From: Cellulosimicrobium cellulans
GTDB lineage: Bacteria > Actinomycetota > Actinomycetes > Actinomycetales > Cellulomonadaceae
Direction of reading: 5' to 3'
Assembly (NCBI RefSeq): GCF_007679345.1
Contig: NZ_VEGH01000005.1
Span: 62,001-126,000, forward strand
Length of the DNA stretch: 64,000 nucleotides
Positions 8,038 through 16,357 of the stretch are shown piece after piece (the stretch's first letter is position 1; the number at the start of each line of letters is the position of its first letter). A program made the translations under genes and the position numbers. Under the pieces are notes generated by a model. That model searched no databases and was not told the origin of the DNA. It saw only the letters and a list, made by a program, of their open reading frames with translations.

Positions 8038-8336
8038 GGAGTGCCCCCCAGCCAGCTCTCGAAGGTCTCCTGCGCCTCGACGTCCGTGACGGCGTACGCG
8101 TGCTGGGCGTCGCGGAGCCGGGTGCCGATCTCCTCGGCGCGGTCGGCGACGTCGCCGAGGACCGTGCCCCACGCGGACGTCCACGACGCGGCGGCGCCGG
8201 CGACCGCGGGGGTGAAGCCGGAGGTGGTGGCGTCGGCGACCCGGTCCCTGGCGGTGCGCACCCGCGAGCCCTGATCGGTCCAGTCGTCGGCGGACAGGCT
8301 GAGCGTGTACGGGTCGACCTGGATCTCGCCGCTCAC
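8034..8336 (-). CDS. WXG100-like small protein
   Basis: 100 aa from GTG, overlapping both neighbours by 4 bp. Helical throughout, beginning with IQVDPYTLSLSADDW and containing AAASWTSAWGTVLGD in the middle, where the Trp/Gly turn expected of WXG100 proteins falls. Length is exactly in the family range. Its gene directly precedes the WXG-hydrolase, so the two proteins probably form the heterodimeric secretion pair. Confidence 0.65.
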   Translation of the reverse strand: MSGEIQVDPYTLSLSADDWTDQGSRVRTARDRVADATTSGFTPAVAGAAASWTSAWGTVLGDVADRAEEIGTRLRDAQHAYAVTDVEAQETFESWLGGTP

Positions 8337-8869
8337 CGCTCGTCCTCCGTCCCGGAGACCAGCGCGCGGGCGGTGGCGGTCGCGACGGGCAGGTCCCGGC
8401 CGCGGACCGTCACCAGGACGGCATCGTCCAGCCACGCGACCCGCACGGAGCGGTCGTCGAGCGCGGCGAGCAGCAGGGGCGTCACGCCGGCTCGGTCGAG
8501 GTGGCCGTCCCAGCCGTCGGCGCGCAGCCTCGCGGACAGGGCGCGGCCGACTGCGACGCCGGCCTCGGGGCCGTCGATCGACAGCCGGGCCTCGGCGACC
8601 GGCACGACGTGCGCCGCGGGGGCGCTGCGCCAGGTGGCGCGCGGGGCCGGGGCGGGCTCGGCGCCTGCCGCCGCGAGCAGCCCGGCGAGGGCGCCCTCCA
8701 CCCGGGACCGCTCGGCGTCCAGCGCGGCGTCGGTGACGGGGACCGGCGCGTCGGCGGGCTCGGGGGCCGGCGCCTCCGGAGGGAGGACGACGACGTCGAC
8801 GTCGGGGTGGCGCTCGTGGACGACGCGCAGCAGCGGGGCCTGCGCGAGGGGGTCCTGCGGGTCGGTCAC
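8333..8869 (-). CDS. Hypothetical soluble protein
   Basis: 178 aa from GTG. Acidic N-terminus, a Pro/Ala/Glu-rich stretch at residues ~32-45, a helical middle and a C-terminal alpha-beta part (RLRADGWDGHLDRAGVTP, then VRVAWLDDAVLVTVRGRDL). No membrane segment, signal peptide or recognisable catalytic motif. Its position between a small membrane protein and the WXG pair, with 4-bp overlaps on both sides, suggests a dedicated chaperone or accessory. Family unknown to me. Confidence 0.6.
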   Translation of the reverse strand: MTDPQDPLAQAPLLRVVHERHPDVDVVVLPPEAPAPEPADAPVPVTDAALDAERSRVEGALAGLLAAAGAEPAPAPRATWRSAPAAHVVPVAEARLSIDGPEAGVAVGRALSARLRADGWDGHLDRAGVTPLLLAALDDRSVRVAWLDDAVLVTVRGRDLPVATATARALVSGTEDER

Positions 8870-9159
8870 GGCGTCACTCTAGGGGGACTCGGGCGCGGGG
8901 GCGCGGGAGTCGTCTCCCGGTCACCGGGAATCGCGCCGCGGCGCGCGGCGAACAGCGCGACGCCCGCCGCCATACCTCCGACGTACGCCACCAAGAGCCA
9001 CGGCCGGCTCGACAGGGCGATCGCCACAACGCCGAGCGCCGCTCCCGCACGGAGGCTCCAGCGCACCGCAGGCACCAGGCGCGCGACGGGTGCGAAGGCG
9101 ACGATCCCGACCGCAGCCCCCAGCACGATGCAGGCAGCGACGAGCAGGTACGTGGTCAT
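8866..9159 (-). CDS. Small membrane protein
   Basis: 97 aa from ATG. Hydrophobic segments at residues ~3-27 (YLLVAACIVLGAAVGIVAFA), ~35-50 and ~53-70 (WLLVAYVGGMAAGVALFAA), then a basic, Pro-rich cytoplasmic-looking tail (PAPPRPSPPR). Stop overlaps the following GTG and the ATG overlaps the preceding stop. No family recognised; a membrane partner of the module is likely from context only. Confidence 0.6.
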   Translation of the reverse strand: MTTYLLVAACIVLGAAVGIVAFAPVARLVPAVRWSLRAGAALGVVAIALSSRPWLLVAYVGGMAAGVALFAARRGAIPGDRETTPAPPRPSPPRVTP

Positions 9160-9311
9160 GTCGGTCCCTCGAGATCGGTCGGCGCGGTGTGGACGAGGTG
9201 GTCCGCGCCCCGATGCGCGAGGCGCCGACCCGTCGCACTGCGTGCGAACGTGCCGCCCGGGACCGCCGAGCCGGCGCCGATACCGGCGATCGTCTTCGCG
9301 CCGCGCCTCAT
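9156..9311 (-). CDS. 51-aa ORF resembling the N-terminus of the next upstream protein
   Basis: 51 aa, ATGA overlaps at both ends. It starts MRRGAKTIAGIGAGSAVPGG, closely resembling MRRRTRVVAGIGAGLAVAGG at the start of the 197-aa protein encoded just before it, but its hydrophobic core is broken (FARSATGRRLAHRG), so it no longer looks like a membrane anchor. It is either a remnant of a tandem duplication kept because it carries the coupling overlaps, or a short real peptide. Confidence 0.45.
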   Translation of the reverse strand: MRRGAKTIAGIGAGSAVPGGTFARSATGRRLAHRGADHLVHTAPTDLEGPT

Positions 9312-9901
9312 CCGGTCGCCGGGAACTGCTCGGCGCCCAGCTTCGCGAGCTCGACCAGGCGGTCCATGTCCACGGGGGGCTCCGCCTCGTTCGTCTCGAA
9401 GCCGACCGCGAGCAGGCGGTGCTCGTCGAGAGGGATCACGACGTACTCGCCCCAGCGGGGGATGTCCGGGTACCCCGTCCTCCAACCGACCGCGCCCGGG
9501 TCGAGGTCCGGCAGAGGTTCGATCGAGAAGCCGTTGTCGACCTTCGGGGACTGCGCGCAGGTCTCCGCAGTGGACTCCAGGTGCGCGATGAAGGCGTCGG
9601 CGTCGTCGTAGAGGTTCCGGCCCTCCGGCCGTTCGGCGATCGCTGCGGCCGCCCAGCTCCCGTCGCCGAAGTCCAGCAGTGTGTCCGGGGCCCCCTCGCG
9701 CAGCCACGCGCCGACCGAGAGGTCGCAGTTCGTCCACCCCGGCGGCACAGCCGGTTCGCCCTGCTGCGCCCGGACCACACCCGGGAAGTCGTCAGGGTCG
9801 AGCAGCACCGGGCCGGGGCGCACGAGGAGGAACGCGAGCGCGCCGCCCGCGACTGCCAGGCCCGCTCCGATGCCGGCGACGACCCTCGTCCTGCGCCTCA
9901 T
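9308..9901 (-). CDS. Membrane-anchored extracytoplasmic protein
   Basis: 197 aa from the ATG that overlaps the upstream stop by one base (TGATG). Residues 1-30 are a positively charged N-terminus plus one TM segment or uncleaved signal (VVAGIGAGLAVAGGALAFLL). The rest is a soluble domain with two Cys (WTNCDLS and ETCAQSP), consistent with an oxidising extracytoplasmic site. A WGEYVVIPLDEHRLLAVGF strand region lies near the C-terminus. Family not recognised; the third gene of the nine-gene ESX-like operon and probably exported to where the effector acts. Confidence 0.6.
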   Translation of the reverse strand: MRRRTRVVAGIGAGLAVAGGALAFLLVRPGPVLLDPDDFPGVVRAQQGEPAVPPGWTNCDLSVGAWLREGAPDTLLDFGDGSWAAAAIAERPEGRNLYDDADAFIAHLESTAETCAQSPKVDNGFSIEPLPDLDPGAVGWRTGYPDIPRWGEYVVIPLDEHRLLAVGFETNEAEPPVDMDRLVELAKLGAEQFPATG

Positions 9902-12258
9902 CACTTCTCGAACCATCGCTGGAACTCGGACTCGTAGATGAGCTCGAGGTACTTCGGGTCGACGGACCCCTTCATCGCCAGGTCGACCTGGCCCCGGTAG
10001 TACTGCAGGTCCTCGGGGGCGATCGTCCCGAGCGAGACGAGCTCACCGCCCGGCGCCCAGACGTCCAGGTGCTCGGCAGGCACGTCGAGCACTCCTGCCT
10101 GCACCATCGAGAGGTAGCTGTTGATGACCATGTTCCGCTCGCTGGACTCGGCAGCACCCCGCTGCGTCTGGACCTCGGCGGCCGCGTTCGACGCGAAGGT
10201 CTCGGTGATGTGGTCGGTGGGCAGCTTCTGGACGTGACCCCAGGCCGTGTTCCACAGCTTGGTGCCGGCCTGCCCCGCGATCTCGCCGACCTCGGACGAG
10301 AACGGCACCGGCACCAACCCGGCGGCCTCCGAGACCAGCTTGGTGAACGCGGCCACCTGCTGGTCCTTCGACACCGCGCCGGCGATGGCGGCTTCGCCCA
10401 CTCGCCGCTGCGTGTAGCCCTCGAGCGAGGCCGAGTCGCTGAGTACCCGGGTCAGCTCGTCTCGCGCACCTGGGGCGTCCACCGAGCCGTACGCCTGCGT
10501 GAACCCCTCGAGCACCGTCTGGCGGTACCCGGCGACTCCCTCCGCGACCCGCGCGACCCCCTCCTCGCTGCTGAGCGCGACATTCATCAGCTTGAGCAGG
10601 TCGCCCTGGTCGAGCTCGGGGTAGAACTCGACGAACGGCAGGTACGGCTGGTCGTCCAGCGGTTTCAGCTGCGCCGGGAGGATGTCCTCGCTCGACCCGT
10701 GACCGACCGCCGACTGCACCGCCGGCATGTAGTGCTTCAGCAAGTCCCCGATCGGCTCGGACGCCGCCGCGCCGTGCTCCGGGGTGAACTCCGGGTTCTT
10801 GGAGATCCGGTCGAAGAACTCCGAGACGAACATCCCGGTGTCGCGGCCGGACTGCGCGAGGTTCTCCGCGTCCGTCCCGATGCCGAGCGCCGCGCGGGAG
10901 ATCCCCTCGAAGCCGTCGCGGCTCCAGTCGCGCTCGGAGAAGTACTGCTCGTACCGGCCCTCGTCCTCGGTGAAGAACTCCAGCCCGAGCCCGGGGTGCC
11001 GACCGAGCTGGCCCATCGCGGCCGCCATGGGATCGGTCCACCGGCCCGTCGCCGCGTCCGGGTCGACGCCGATGCCGTTGAGCGGCCAGCCGTCGCCGGT
11101 GTGGTGCATCCAGGTCTCGACGCCGAGCGTCCCGGCCGTGCGCTCGAACTCGTCGAGCTGCCAGGTGACGCCGCGGACGAAGTCCTCGCCGTAGTCGACG
11201 TCGCGCAGCAGGAAGTCGAGGACGGAGGCGCCCATCGCGCTGCTGGGGTAGTCGCGGAAGTAGGCGTCCTGCCGGTCGCCCCCGGCGGTCACCGTCGCGT
11301 AGCGGACCAGCTCCTCGCCGTAGCCCTTCGCGTCGAACCCCTCCTCGGCGGTGCTGGCGGTGCTCAGGCCGTCCCGGAGGCTCTCGGCGAGGTGCGCGAG
11401 CCCCTGGTCGCCGGAGGACACGTAGAGCATGGAGCCGATGCCGTTGAGCGTCCCGAGCAGCCCGTCCGGCCCGATCCGCTCGTACAGGGGCGCCATGACG
11501 CCGGGGTCGTCGCCGAACGCGTCGAGGAGCCGGCCGTAGCGCGCGACGGCCTCGGCGTCGGCGAAGTCCTCGGGGTGGCGGGCCAGCCGGTCGAGGTCGT
11601 CGGCGATCTGCTCCCCCACCTGCGCCTTGACCGCGTCCGGGACGTGGTCCCCGAGCAGCAGGTACTCCTCGGGGTGGTCGAGCAGGTAGCGGACCTGGTC
11701 GGCGGGGCTGAGCTGCTGGAAGTCGAGCAGGGCCTGCTGCTGGGCGAGGGTGCCCACGTCGTTGACGTCCGTCGTCGCGGCCCGGGTGAGCGCGGCGGCG
11801 AGCGCCTGGTCGGCGGCGTCGGCGTCGCGCAGGGCGGTCTCGATCTGCTCCGCGACCTCGTGCATGACGGAGCGGGCGTGCGCGAGGTCGTCCTCGTCGT
11901 CGAAGGTCCGCACCACGGTGACGCGGCCGGTCCCGTGGTCGACGTTCAGGCCCTGGGTGCCGGCGCGGCGCATGGCGCCCTCGAGCAGGAGCTTCGCCGC
12001 GGTGATCGCGGAGACCGCCGTGTCGAGCGCGTCGACGACGCCGACCGTCTCGGACACCTGGGTGGCGAGCAGGCCGGACAGCCGGTGGTGCTCGGCGCGC
12101 GCCCGGGTGGCGTCGGTGAAGGTCCACGACGCGGGCGGGGCGCCGGAGTCGAGGTCGTCGTGCAGGCCGGTGAGCGAGCGCCGGTGCGCCAGCACCTGCT
12201 CGGCGATCTCGGAGAGCCTGGCGGGCTGCCAGGACGCGAGCTGCGACGGGGAGACCAT
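9901..12258 (-). CDS. Large LXG/WXG-like effector, DUF6571-like C-terminal region
   Basis: 785 aa from ATG. Residues 1-110 form a helical secretion-type domain that shares GLxDxLDxGAPPASW and a later IxAAKxxLxG...VDxxTGRV pattern with the DUF1023 protein encoded at 52415-54097. The body is helical with repeated acidic and aromatic blocks (MAPLYERIGPDGLLGTLNG, EDFVRGVTWQLDEFERT, LGLEFFTEDEGRYEQYFSE). The overall look recalls the DUF6571 proteins of actinomycetes. No catalytic motif is evident and the last ~100 residues (SEVGEIAGQAGTKLWNTAW and following) could be an unknown toxin tip. No TM segment is visible. It is coupled to the small WXG protein before it. Confidence 0.65.
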   Translation of the reverse strand: MVSPSQLASWQPARLSEIAEQVLAHRRSLTGLHDDLDSGAPPASWTFTDATRARAEHHRLSGLLATQVSETVGVVDALDTAVSAITAAKLLLEGAMRRAGTQGLNVDHGTGRVTVVRTFDDEDDLAHARSVMHEVAEQIETALRDADAADQALAAALTRAATTDVNDVGTLAQQQALLDFQQLSPADQVRYLLDHPEEYLLLGDHVPDAVKAQVGEQIADDLDRLARHPEDFADAEAVARYGRLLDAFGDDPGVMAPLYERIGPDGLLGTLNGIGSMLYVSSGDQGLAHLAESLRDGLSTASTAEEGFDAKGYGEELVRYATVTAGGDRQDAYFRDYPSSAMGASVLDFLLRDVDYGEDFVRGVTWQLDEFERTAGTLGVETWMHHTGDGWPLNGIGVDPDAATGRWTDPMAAAMGQLGRHPGLGLEFFTEDEGRYEQYFSERDWSRDGFEGISRAALGIGTDAENLAQSGRDTGMFVSEFFDRISKNPEFTPEHGAAASEPIGDLLKHYMPAVQSAVGHGSSEDILPAQLKPLDDQPYLPFVEFYPELDQGDLLKLMNVALSSEEGVARVAEGVAGYRQTVLEGFTQAYGSVDAPGARDELTRVLSDSASLEGYTQRRVGEAAIAGAVSKDQQVAAFTKLVSEAAGLVPVPFSSEVGEIAGQAGTKLWNTAWGHVQKLPTDHITETFASNAAAEVQTQRGAAESSERNMVINSYLSMVQAGVLDVPAEHLDVWAPGGELVSLGTIAPEDLQYYRGQVDLAMKGSVDPKYLELIYESEFQRWFEK

Positions 12259-12563
12259 CAGACGGCCCGCATCCCGCCGCCGAGTCGCTGGGCGAACCGG
12301 TCGACGACGGCCTGGTCGGTGCCCGCCCAGGAATCGGCGGAGGCGCGCATGGACCGGGCGTGCGTGTCGGCCGCGTCGGCCCAGCGCGTGTACGCGTCGG
12401 TCCAGGCGGTGGCGAGGCTGCTGCCCGCCGCCGCGCTGGCGCTGCCCGCGAGCGCGCCGGCGACCTGGCCGACCTCGTCCGGGATCTGGGCGCGCACCGT
12501 GCGTGCGACCGACTCGATGGTGCCGGCGGCGCGACGCACCTCGGCAGGACCGACCTCTCCCAC
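12258..12563 (-). CDS. WXG100-like small protein, first gene of nine-gene operon
   Basis: 101 aa from GTG, with a run of five G (ribosome binding site) 6 nt upstream. Helical, with AWTDAYTRWADAADTHARSM and SADSWAGTDQAVVDRFAQRL; the SWAG turn is the W-x-G element. The equivalent gene of the second locus (54094-54411) has the same size, the same GTG start after a poly-G site and the same position before an LXG-like gene. It probably pairs with the 785-aa protein for export. Confidence 0.65.
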   Translation of the reverse strand: MGEVGPAEVRRAAGTIESVARTVRAQIPDEVGQVAGALAGSASAAAGSSLATAWTDAYTRWADAADTHARSMRASADSWAGTDQAVVDRFAQRLGGGMRAV

Positions 12564-12808
12564 TGCTACCCCCTGGTTTCGACGCGGACGCGTCGCTGAC
12601 CTGCTGCGCTGTCGAGGGTAGGGGATGGACCCGACCCCGTGCGGGCGGATGCGCCGACCGGTGCCGATCTCCGGCGACCACGCGCGGGTGACGGAGACGG
12701 CGAGTCCGCCCTGGACGGCGACCCGGCGGGGGCGCGTCCGCCGACGCCGCCTGGCGTCGACGCCGTGCAGCACGGTGTCGGCGTCGAAGTCGACGCCTGC
12801 CCGCGCTC
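12564..12808. other. Divergent intergenic region, left part
   Basis: This stretch lies between the ESX-like operon (leftward) and the sugar transporter operon (rightward). It must hold the leftward promoter, but I see no clear -10/-35 pair, ORF or hairpin in it. Confidence 0.35.
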
Positions 12809-12858
12809 GTAAACGATGCGTTACATGCTTGATTCTGATCACTAGGAGCCCTTACGCT
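12809..12858 (+). promoter_or_regulatory. Candidate promoter and operator of the amino-sugar ABC operon
   Basis: An imperfect inverted repeat GTAAACGATGCGTTAC (12809-12824) lies just upstream of a possible -35 TTGATT (12829-12834) and -10 TACGCT (12853-12858), spacer 18. The next start codon is ~60 bp downstream. The local AT-richness stands out in this GC-rich window. The DeoR regulator encoded in the same operon is a candidate ligand of the repeat; this is inference. Confidence 0.4.
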
Positions 12859-12917
12859 CGTCTTCACGCAGCGCCGAGTGCACAGTCGCACCCGAACGCC
12901 AGGACGAGAGGTGTGTG

Positions 12918-13862
12918 ATGTCCAGCTCAGCCACCCGGGAACGAGGCGAGTCCTCCCCGGCCGAAGCGGAGGGCGAGCCCCGAGCCCGTCGCCCGATCCA
13001 CCACCGCGAGAAGTGGGCGGCGCTCGTCCTCCTCGTGCCGGCGATGGTCGGGTTCCTCGTGTTCTGGATCCTGCCGAGCGGCCGGAGCGTCTGGTACTCG
13101 CTCACGGACTTCGACCTGCTCAACGAGCCGCAGTTCGTCGGCCTGGACAACTACCGCGAGCTGCTGACCGACGAGGTCGCCCGCAACTCGCTGGTCGTCA
13201 CCATCCAGTTCGTCGTCGCCAGCGTCGTCCTCGGCACGGTGCTCGCCCTGCTGACCGCGGCCCTCATGCAGCGGCTGCGGCTGAAGACCTGGGTGCGGTC
13301 CATCCTGCTGCTCCCCTGGCTCGTCCCGAACGTCGCCATCGCGCTGATCTGGGCGTGGCTGCTCGACGGTCAGCTCGGCTACCTGAACCACCTGCTGCAC
13401 AACGTCGGCCTGCCGGGCGTCTCGTTCTACAACGCGAGCCAGGCCATGCCGATCATCATCGCCATCGGGATCTGGTCGGGCCTCGGGTACACCGCGCTGC
13501 TGCTCTACGCCGGGATGACCCAGGTGCCGAACGAGATGTACGAGGCCGGCGCGATCGACGGGGCCACCGAGAAGCGGATGTTCTTCCAGATCACGCTGCC
13601 GCTGATCCGGCCGGTGATCGCGCTCGTCGTGGTGATGTCGGCGATCGGCTCGTTCCAGGTGTTCGACCTGGTGCTGATCGGGTACGGCGGCAACCCGATC
13701 CCGGCCGTCCGGACGATCTTCTTCTACATCTACCAGCAGTCGTTCGCGTTCTTCCGGATGGGCTACGGCAGCGCGATCGCGCTGGTCCTCGCCGTCATCC
13801 TCGGCGCCCTGACGGCCATCCAGATGCGAGCGATGCGCGCCAACCGATCGGACCTCTCGTGA
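12918..13862 (+). CDS. Carbohydrate ABC transporter permease (MalF-type)
   Basis: 314 aa from ATG; an overlapping GTG one codon earlier is possible. The N-terminus is hydrophilic to about residue 30, then six TM segments follow (AALVLLVPAMVGFLVFWIL first). The cytoplasmic EAA loop that contacts the ATPase is EAGAIDGATEKRMFFQITLP at about residues 210-230. It forms the translocation channel with the second permease, whose GTG overlaps this stop. No ATP-binding subunit is encoded nearby, as is common for importers sharing an MsmX-like ATPase. Confidence 0.9.
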   Translation: MSSSATRERGESSPAEAEGEPRARRPIHHREKWAALVLLVPAMVGFLVFWILPSGRSVWYSLTDFDLLNEPQFVGLDNYRELLTDEVARNSLVVTIQFVVASVVLGTVLALLTAALMQRLRLKTWVRSILLLPWLVPNVAIALIWAWLLDGQLGYLNHLLHNVGLPGVSFYNASQAMPIIIAIGIWSGLGYTALLLYAGMTQVPNEMYEAGAIDGATEKRMFFQITLPLIRPVIALVVVMSAIGSFQVFDLVLIGYGGNPIPAVRTIFFYIYQQSFAFFRMGYGSAIALVLAVILGALTAIQMRAMRANRSDLS

Positions 13863-14830
13863 TCAGCACCCCCGTCCCCGACCTCGCCCCGTCGAAGAAG
13901 AGCGCGCCGACGGGCTCCCCCACCGGCCCGCGCCGCTCGATCGCCCGCGGCGCCCGCCGGGTGACCCCCGGCAAGGCGGTCGCCTGGACCGTCGTCGGCC
14001 TGCTGGTGCTCGTCTCGGTCTTCCCGTTCTACTGGATGGTCCGCACGGCCTTCACGCCCGCGGCCGAGCTCATCGGCGACTCCAGCCGGCTGGTCCCGTC
14101 GAACCCGACCTGGATCAACTTCGCCCGCGTGCTCGGGCTCACCTCGATGGAGGAGTCGGTCGCCGCCGGCGGCACCGGCGCGACGCTCGACTTCGTGCGC
14201 TACACGGCGAACACGCTGTTCTACGCGGGCTCGATCGCGATCGTGCAGACGCTCGCCTGCGCCATGGCCGCGTACTCGTTCGCCCGGCTGCGGTTCCGGG
14301 GGAACAGCGCCCTGTTCGGGCTGTTCCTGTCGGGCCTGCTCATCCCCGGCATCTTCACCCTGCTGCCGAACTTCGCGCTGATCCGGTCGCTGGGCTGGCT
14401 CAACACGTTCCAGGGGCTCATCGCCCCCGCGATCCTGGTGAGCCCGTTCGCGATCTTCTTCCTCCGCCAGTTCTTCCTCTCCCTCCCGCGCGAGGTCGAG
14501 GAGGCGGCGGCGATCGACGGCGTCGGCGTCTTCGGCAGGTTCTTCCGGATGACGCTGCCGATGAGCCGCGGCCCCGTCGCCACGATGATGCTCATCACCG
14601 TCGTCGGGGTGTGGAAGGAGTTCATGTGGCCGCTGGTGGCCGCGAACTCCGACGGGACGCGGGTCCTGACCGTCGCCCTGCAGCGGTTCCAGGCCCAGTC
14701 ACCGAACACCTCGCCGGACTGGACCGGCCTGATGGCCGCCTCGACCGTGACGGTCATCCCCGTCTTCATCCTGCTCGTCCTGCTCGGGCGGCAGCTGGTC
14801 CAGTCGCTCAACTTCTCCGGCGGCAAGTAG
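13859..14830 (+). CDS. Carbohydrate ABC transporter permease (MalG-type)
   Basis: 323 aa from GTG with a 4-bp overlap to the first permease. A basic 40-residue N-terminus precedes six TM segments (AVAWTVVGLLVLVSVFPFYW first). The EAA loop reads EEAAAIDGVGVFGRFFRMTL near residue 218. This is the MalG/AraQ-like half of the sugar channel. An 86-bp gap follows before the binding-protein gene. Substrate cannot be told from the permease; the surrounding GalNAc-type genes suggest an amino sugar or a glycan fragment. Confidence 0.9.
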   Translation: MISTPVPDLAPSKKSAPTGSPTGPRRSIARGARRVTPGKAVAWTVVGLLVLVSVFPFYWMVRTAFTPAAELIGDSSRLVPSNPTWINFARVLGLTSMEESVAAGGTGATLDFVRYTANTLFYAGSIAIVQTLACAMAAYSFARLRFRGNSALFGLFLSGLLIPGIFTLLPNFALIRSLGWLNTFQGLIAPAILVSPFAIFFLRQFFLSLPREVEEAAAIDGVGVFGRFFRMTLPMSRGPVATMMLITVVGVWKEFMWPLVAANSDGTRVLTVALQRFQAQSPNTSPDWTGLMAASTVTVIPVFILLVLLGRQLVQSLNFSGGK

Positions 14831-14916
14831 CCGCCGGCGCCGCACCCGCCCGTTCCACCCCCTCCCCCGTCCGGTCAGGCCAGAGCCTGTCCCGGAACCC
14901 ACTGGAAGGAACTGCC

Positions 14917-16272
14917 ATGCTGCGTTTCGCACCGAAGACCGGACTGAAGGTGGCGGCGTTCTCGGCCGCCTCCGTCCTCGCGCTCACCGCCTGCGGGTCG
15001 GGCGGCGGGGACGGCGACGGCGGCAGCGCCGGCGGCGCGACCACGATCGAGCACTGGCTCTGGGACGACGTCCAGCGGCCGATGTACGAGGCGTGCGCCA
15101 CGGCCTTCACCGAGGCCAACCCCGACATCACGGTCAACATCACCCAGACCGCCTGGGCGCAGTACTGGTCGAACCTCACGACGAACTTCGCCTCGGGCAC
15201 CGGCCCGGACACGTTCACCATGACCGTCCAGTACGTCCGCGAGTACAGCAGCCTCGGCCAGCTCGCCGACCTCGACGAGATCGGCGCGACCGACGGGATC
15301 GACTTCGACTCCTACGTCGCCGGCACCGCGGAGAACTACCTCGTCGACGACACCCGCGTGGGCCTCCCCCTCGACTGGGACATCGTCGGGATGGTCTACG
15401 ACGAGACGGCCGCCACCGAGGCCGGTTACACCAAGGACGCCATCAACGCGCTCGAGTTCGACGGCACCGGCCAGGACTCGTTCACCGAGTTCATCAAGGC
15501 CATGGCGCTCGACGCGAACGGCAACAACGCGCTCAGCCCGGCTTTCGACGCCGGCAACGTGGTCCGGTTCGGGATGCTCCCGGAGTGGGCCGACGGCTTC
15601 ACCGGCCAGAACGGCTGGGGCAACCTCGCGCACGCGACCGGCTGGGAGTTCTTCGCCGAGGACGGCAGCCTGAACTTCGACGCCCCCGAGCTCGTCACGA
15701 CGCTCGAGTGGTACCAGGACATGATCGACCTCGGCGTGATGCAGACGTTCGACGAGACCTCCACCCTGGGCCAGCACCCGACCATGGAGGCGGGCCTCGC
15801 CGCCACGACCCTGGCCGGGTCGTGGAACGCGTCGAACTACCTCGCCGACACCCAGGAGATCGACTTCGCCTGGGCCAAGGTCCCGGAGGGCCCCGCGGGC
15901 CGGTTCGCCGCGACGAACTCGCTGGCCGGCGTCGTCTGGAACGGCTCGCCGAACAAGGACGCCGCCGCGAAGTGGGTCAACTTCCTCGGCTCCCCGGAGT
16001 GCCAGGAGGCCACCGGTGAGTTCGGCATCGTCTTCCCCGCCGTCCAGACCGGCACGGACATCGCCGTCGAGGCGAACGAGGCGAACGGCGCGGGCGTGCC
16101 CGAGTTCGCGGAGATGGCGGCGGCCGGCGAGACCTTCCAGCTGCCGTCCTTCACCCGCAACGCGGAGGTCCGCACGGTGATCCAGGACGCGATCTGGGCG
16201 ATCGCCGCGGGTGCGGACGTCGAGTCGACCCTCGCCACCGCCAACGACGCCGCGCAGGCCCTCGTCGACTGA
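14917..16272 (+). CDS. Extracellular sugar-binding lipoprotein of ABC transporter
   Basis: 451 aa from ATG, 6 nt after GGAAGGA. The signal peptide ends in VLALTACGSGG, a lipobox with Cys about residue 24, followed by a Gly/Asp linker. The mature part has the family 1 solute-binding fold: EHWLWDDVQRPMYEACATAF at the start and GTGPDTFTMTVQYVREYSS as a typical ligand-cleft segment. It should be membrane-tethered and hand sugar to the permeases encoded before it. A strong hairpin follows the gene and may raise its transcript level over downstream genes. Confidence 0.9.
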   Translation: MLRFAPKTGLKVAAFSAASVLALTACGSGGGDGDGGSAGGATTIEHWLWDDVQRPMYEACATAFTEANPDITVNITQTAWAQYWSNLTTNFASGTGPDTFTMTVQYVREYSSLGQLADLDEIGATDGIDFDSYVAGTAENYLVDDTRVGLPLDWDIVGMVYDETAATEAGYTKDAINALEFDGTGQDSFTEFIKAMALDANGNNALSPAFDAGNVVRFGMLPEWADGFTGQNGWGNLAHATGWEFFAEDGSLNFDAPELVTTLEWYQDMIDLGVMQTFDETSTLGQHPTMEAGLAATTLAGSWNASNYLADTQEIDFAWAKVPEGPAGRFAATNSLAGVVWNGSPNKDAAAKWVNFLGSPECQEATGEFGIVFPAVQTGTDIAVEANEANGAGVPEFAEMAAAGETFQLPSFTRNAEVRTVIQDAIWAIAAGADVESTLATANDAAQALVD

Positions 16273-16285
16273 CGACGCCGCTCAC

Positions 16286-16318
16286 GTCGGGCGGGGGCGG
16301 CCACCGCCCCCGCCCGAC
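16286..16318 (+). terminator. GC-rich hairpin after the binding-protein gene
   Basis: A perfect 15-bp inverted repeat (GTCGGGCGGGGGCGG and its complement) with loop CCA. There is no T-run, so it is more likely an mRNA 3'-end stabiliser or partial terminator than a full stop; the operon appears to continue into the GH31 gene. Confidence 0.55.
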
Positions 16319-16357
16319 GCGCACCACCCCGCACCTCCGAACGGAATCGAGCTCGAC

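Noticed and set aside
1..12563. Complete type VII secretion system
   Set aside because: No EccB/C/D/E, EssC-type ATPase or mycosin gene is visible. Only substrates, possible chaperones and accessory proteins are present, so a full system cannot be claimed from this window.
9679..12621. 980-codon open frame on the plus strand
   Set aside because: It lies entirely antisense to the 785-aa protein and its neighbours, is Arg/Val/Gly-rich from codon complement, and shows no motif. A usual shadow of GC-rich coding DNA.
12258..12842. Longer start for the first WXG gene
   Set aside because: The upstream extension is Arg/Pro-rich and lacks helical WXG character; the GTG at 12563 has a good ribosome binding site and gives the family length.
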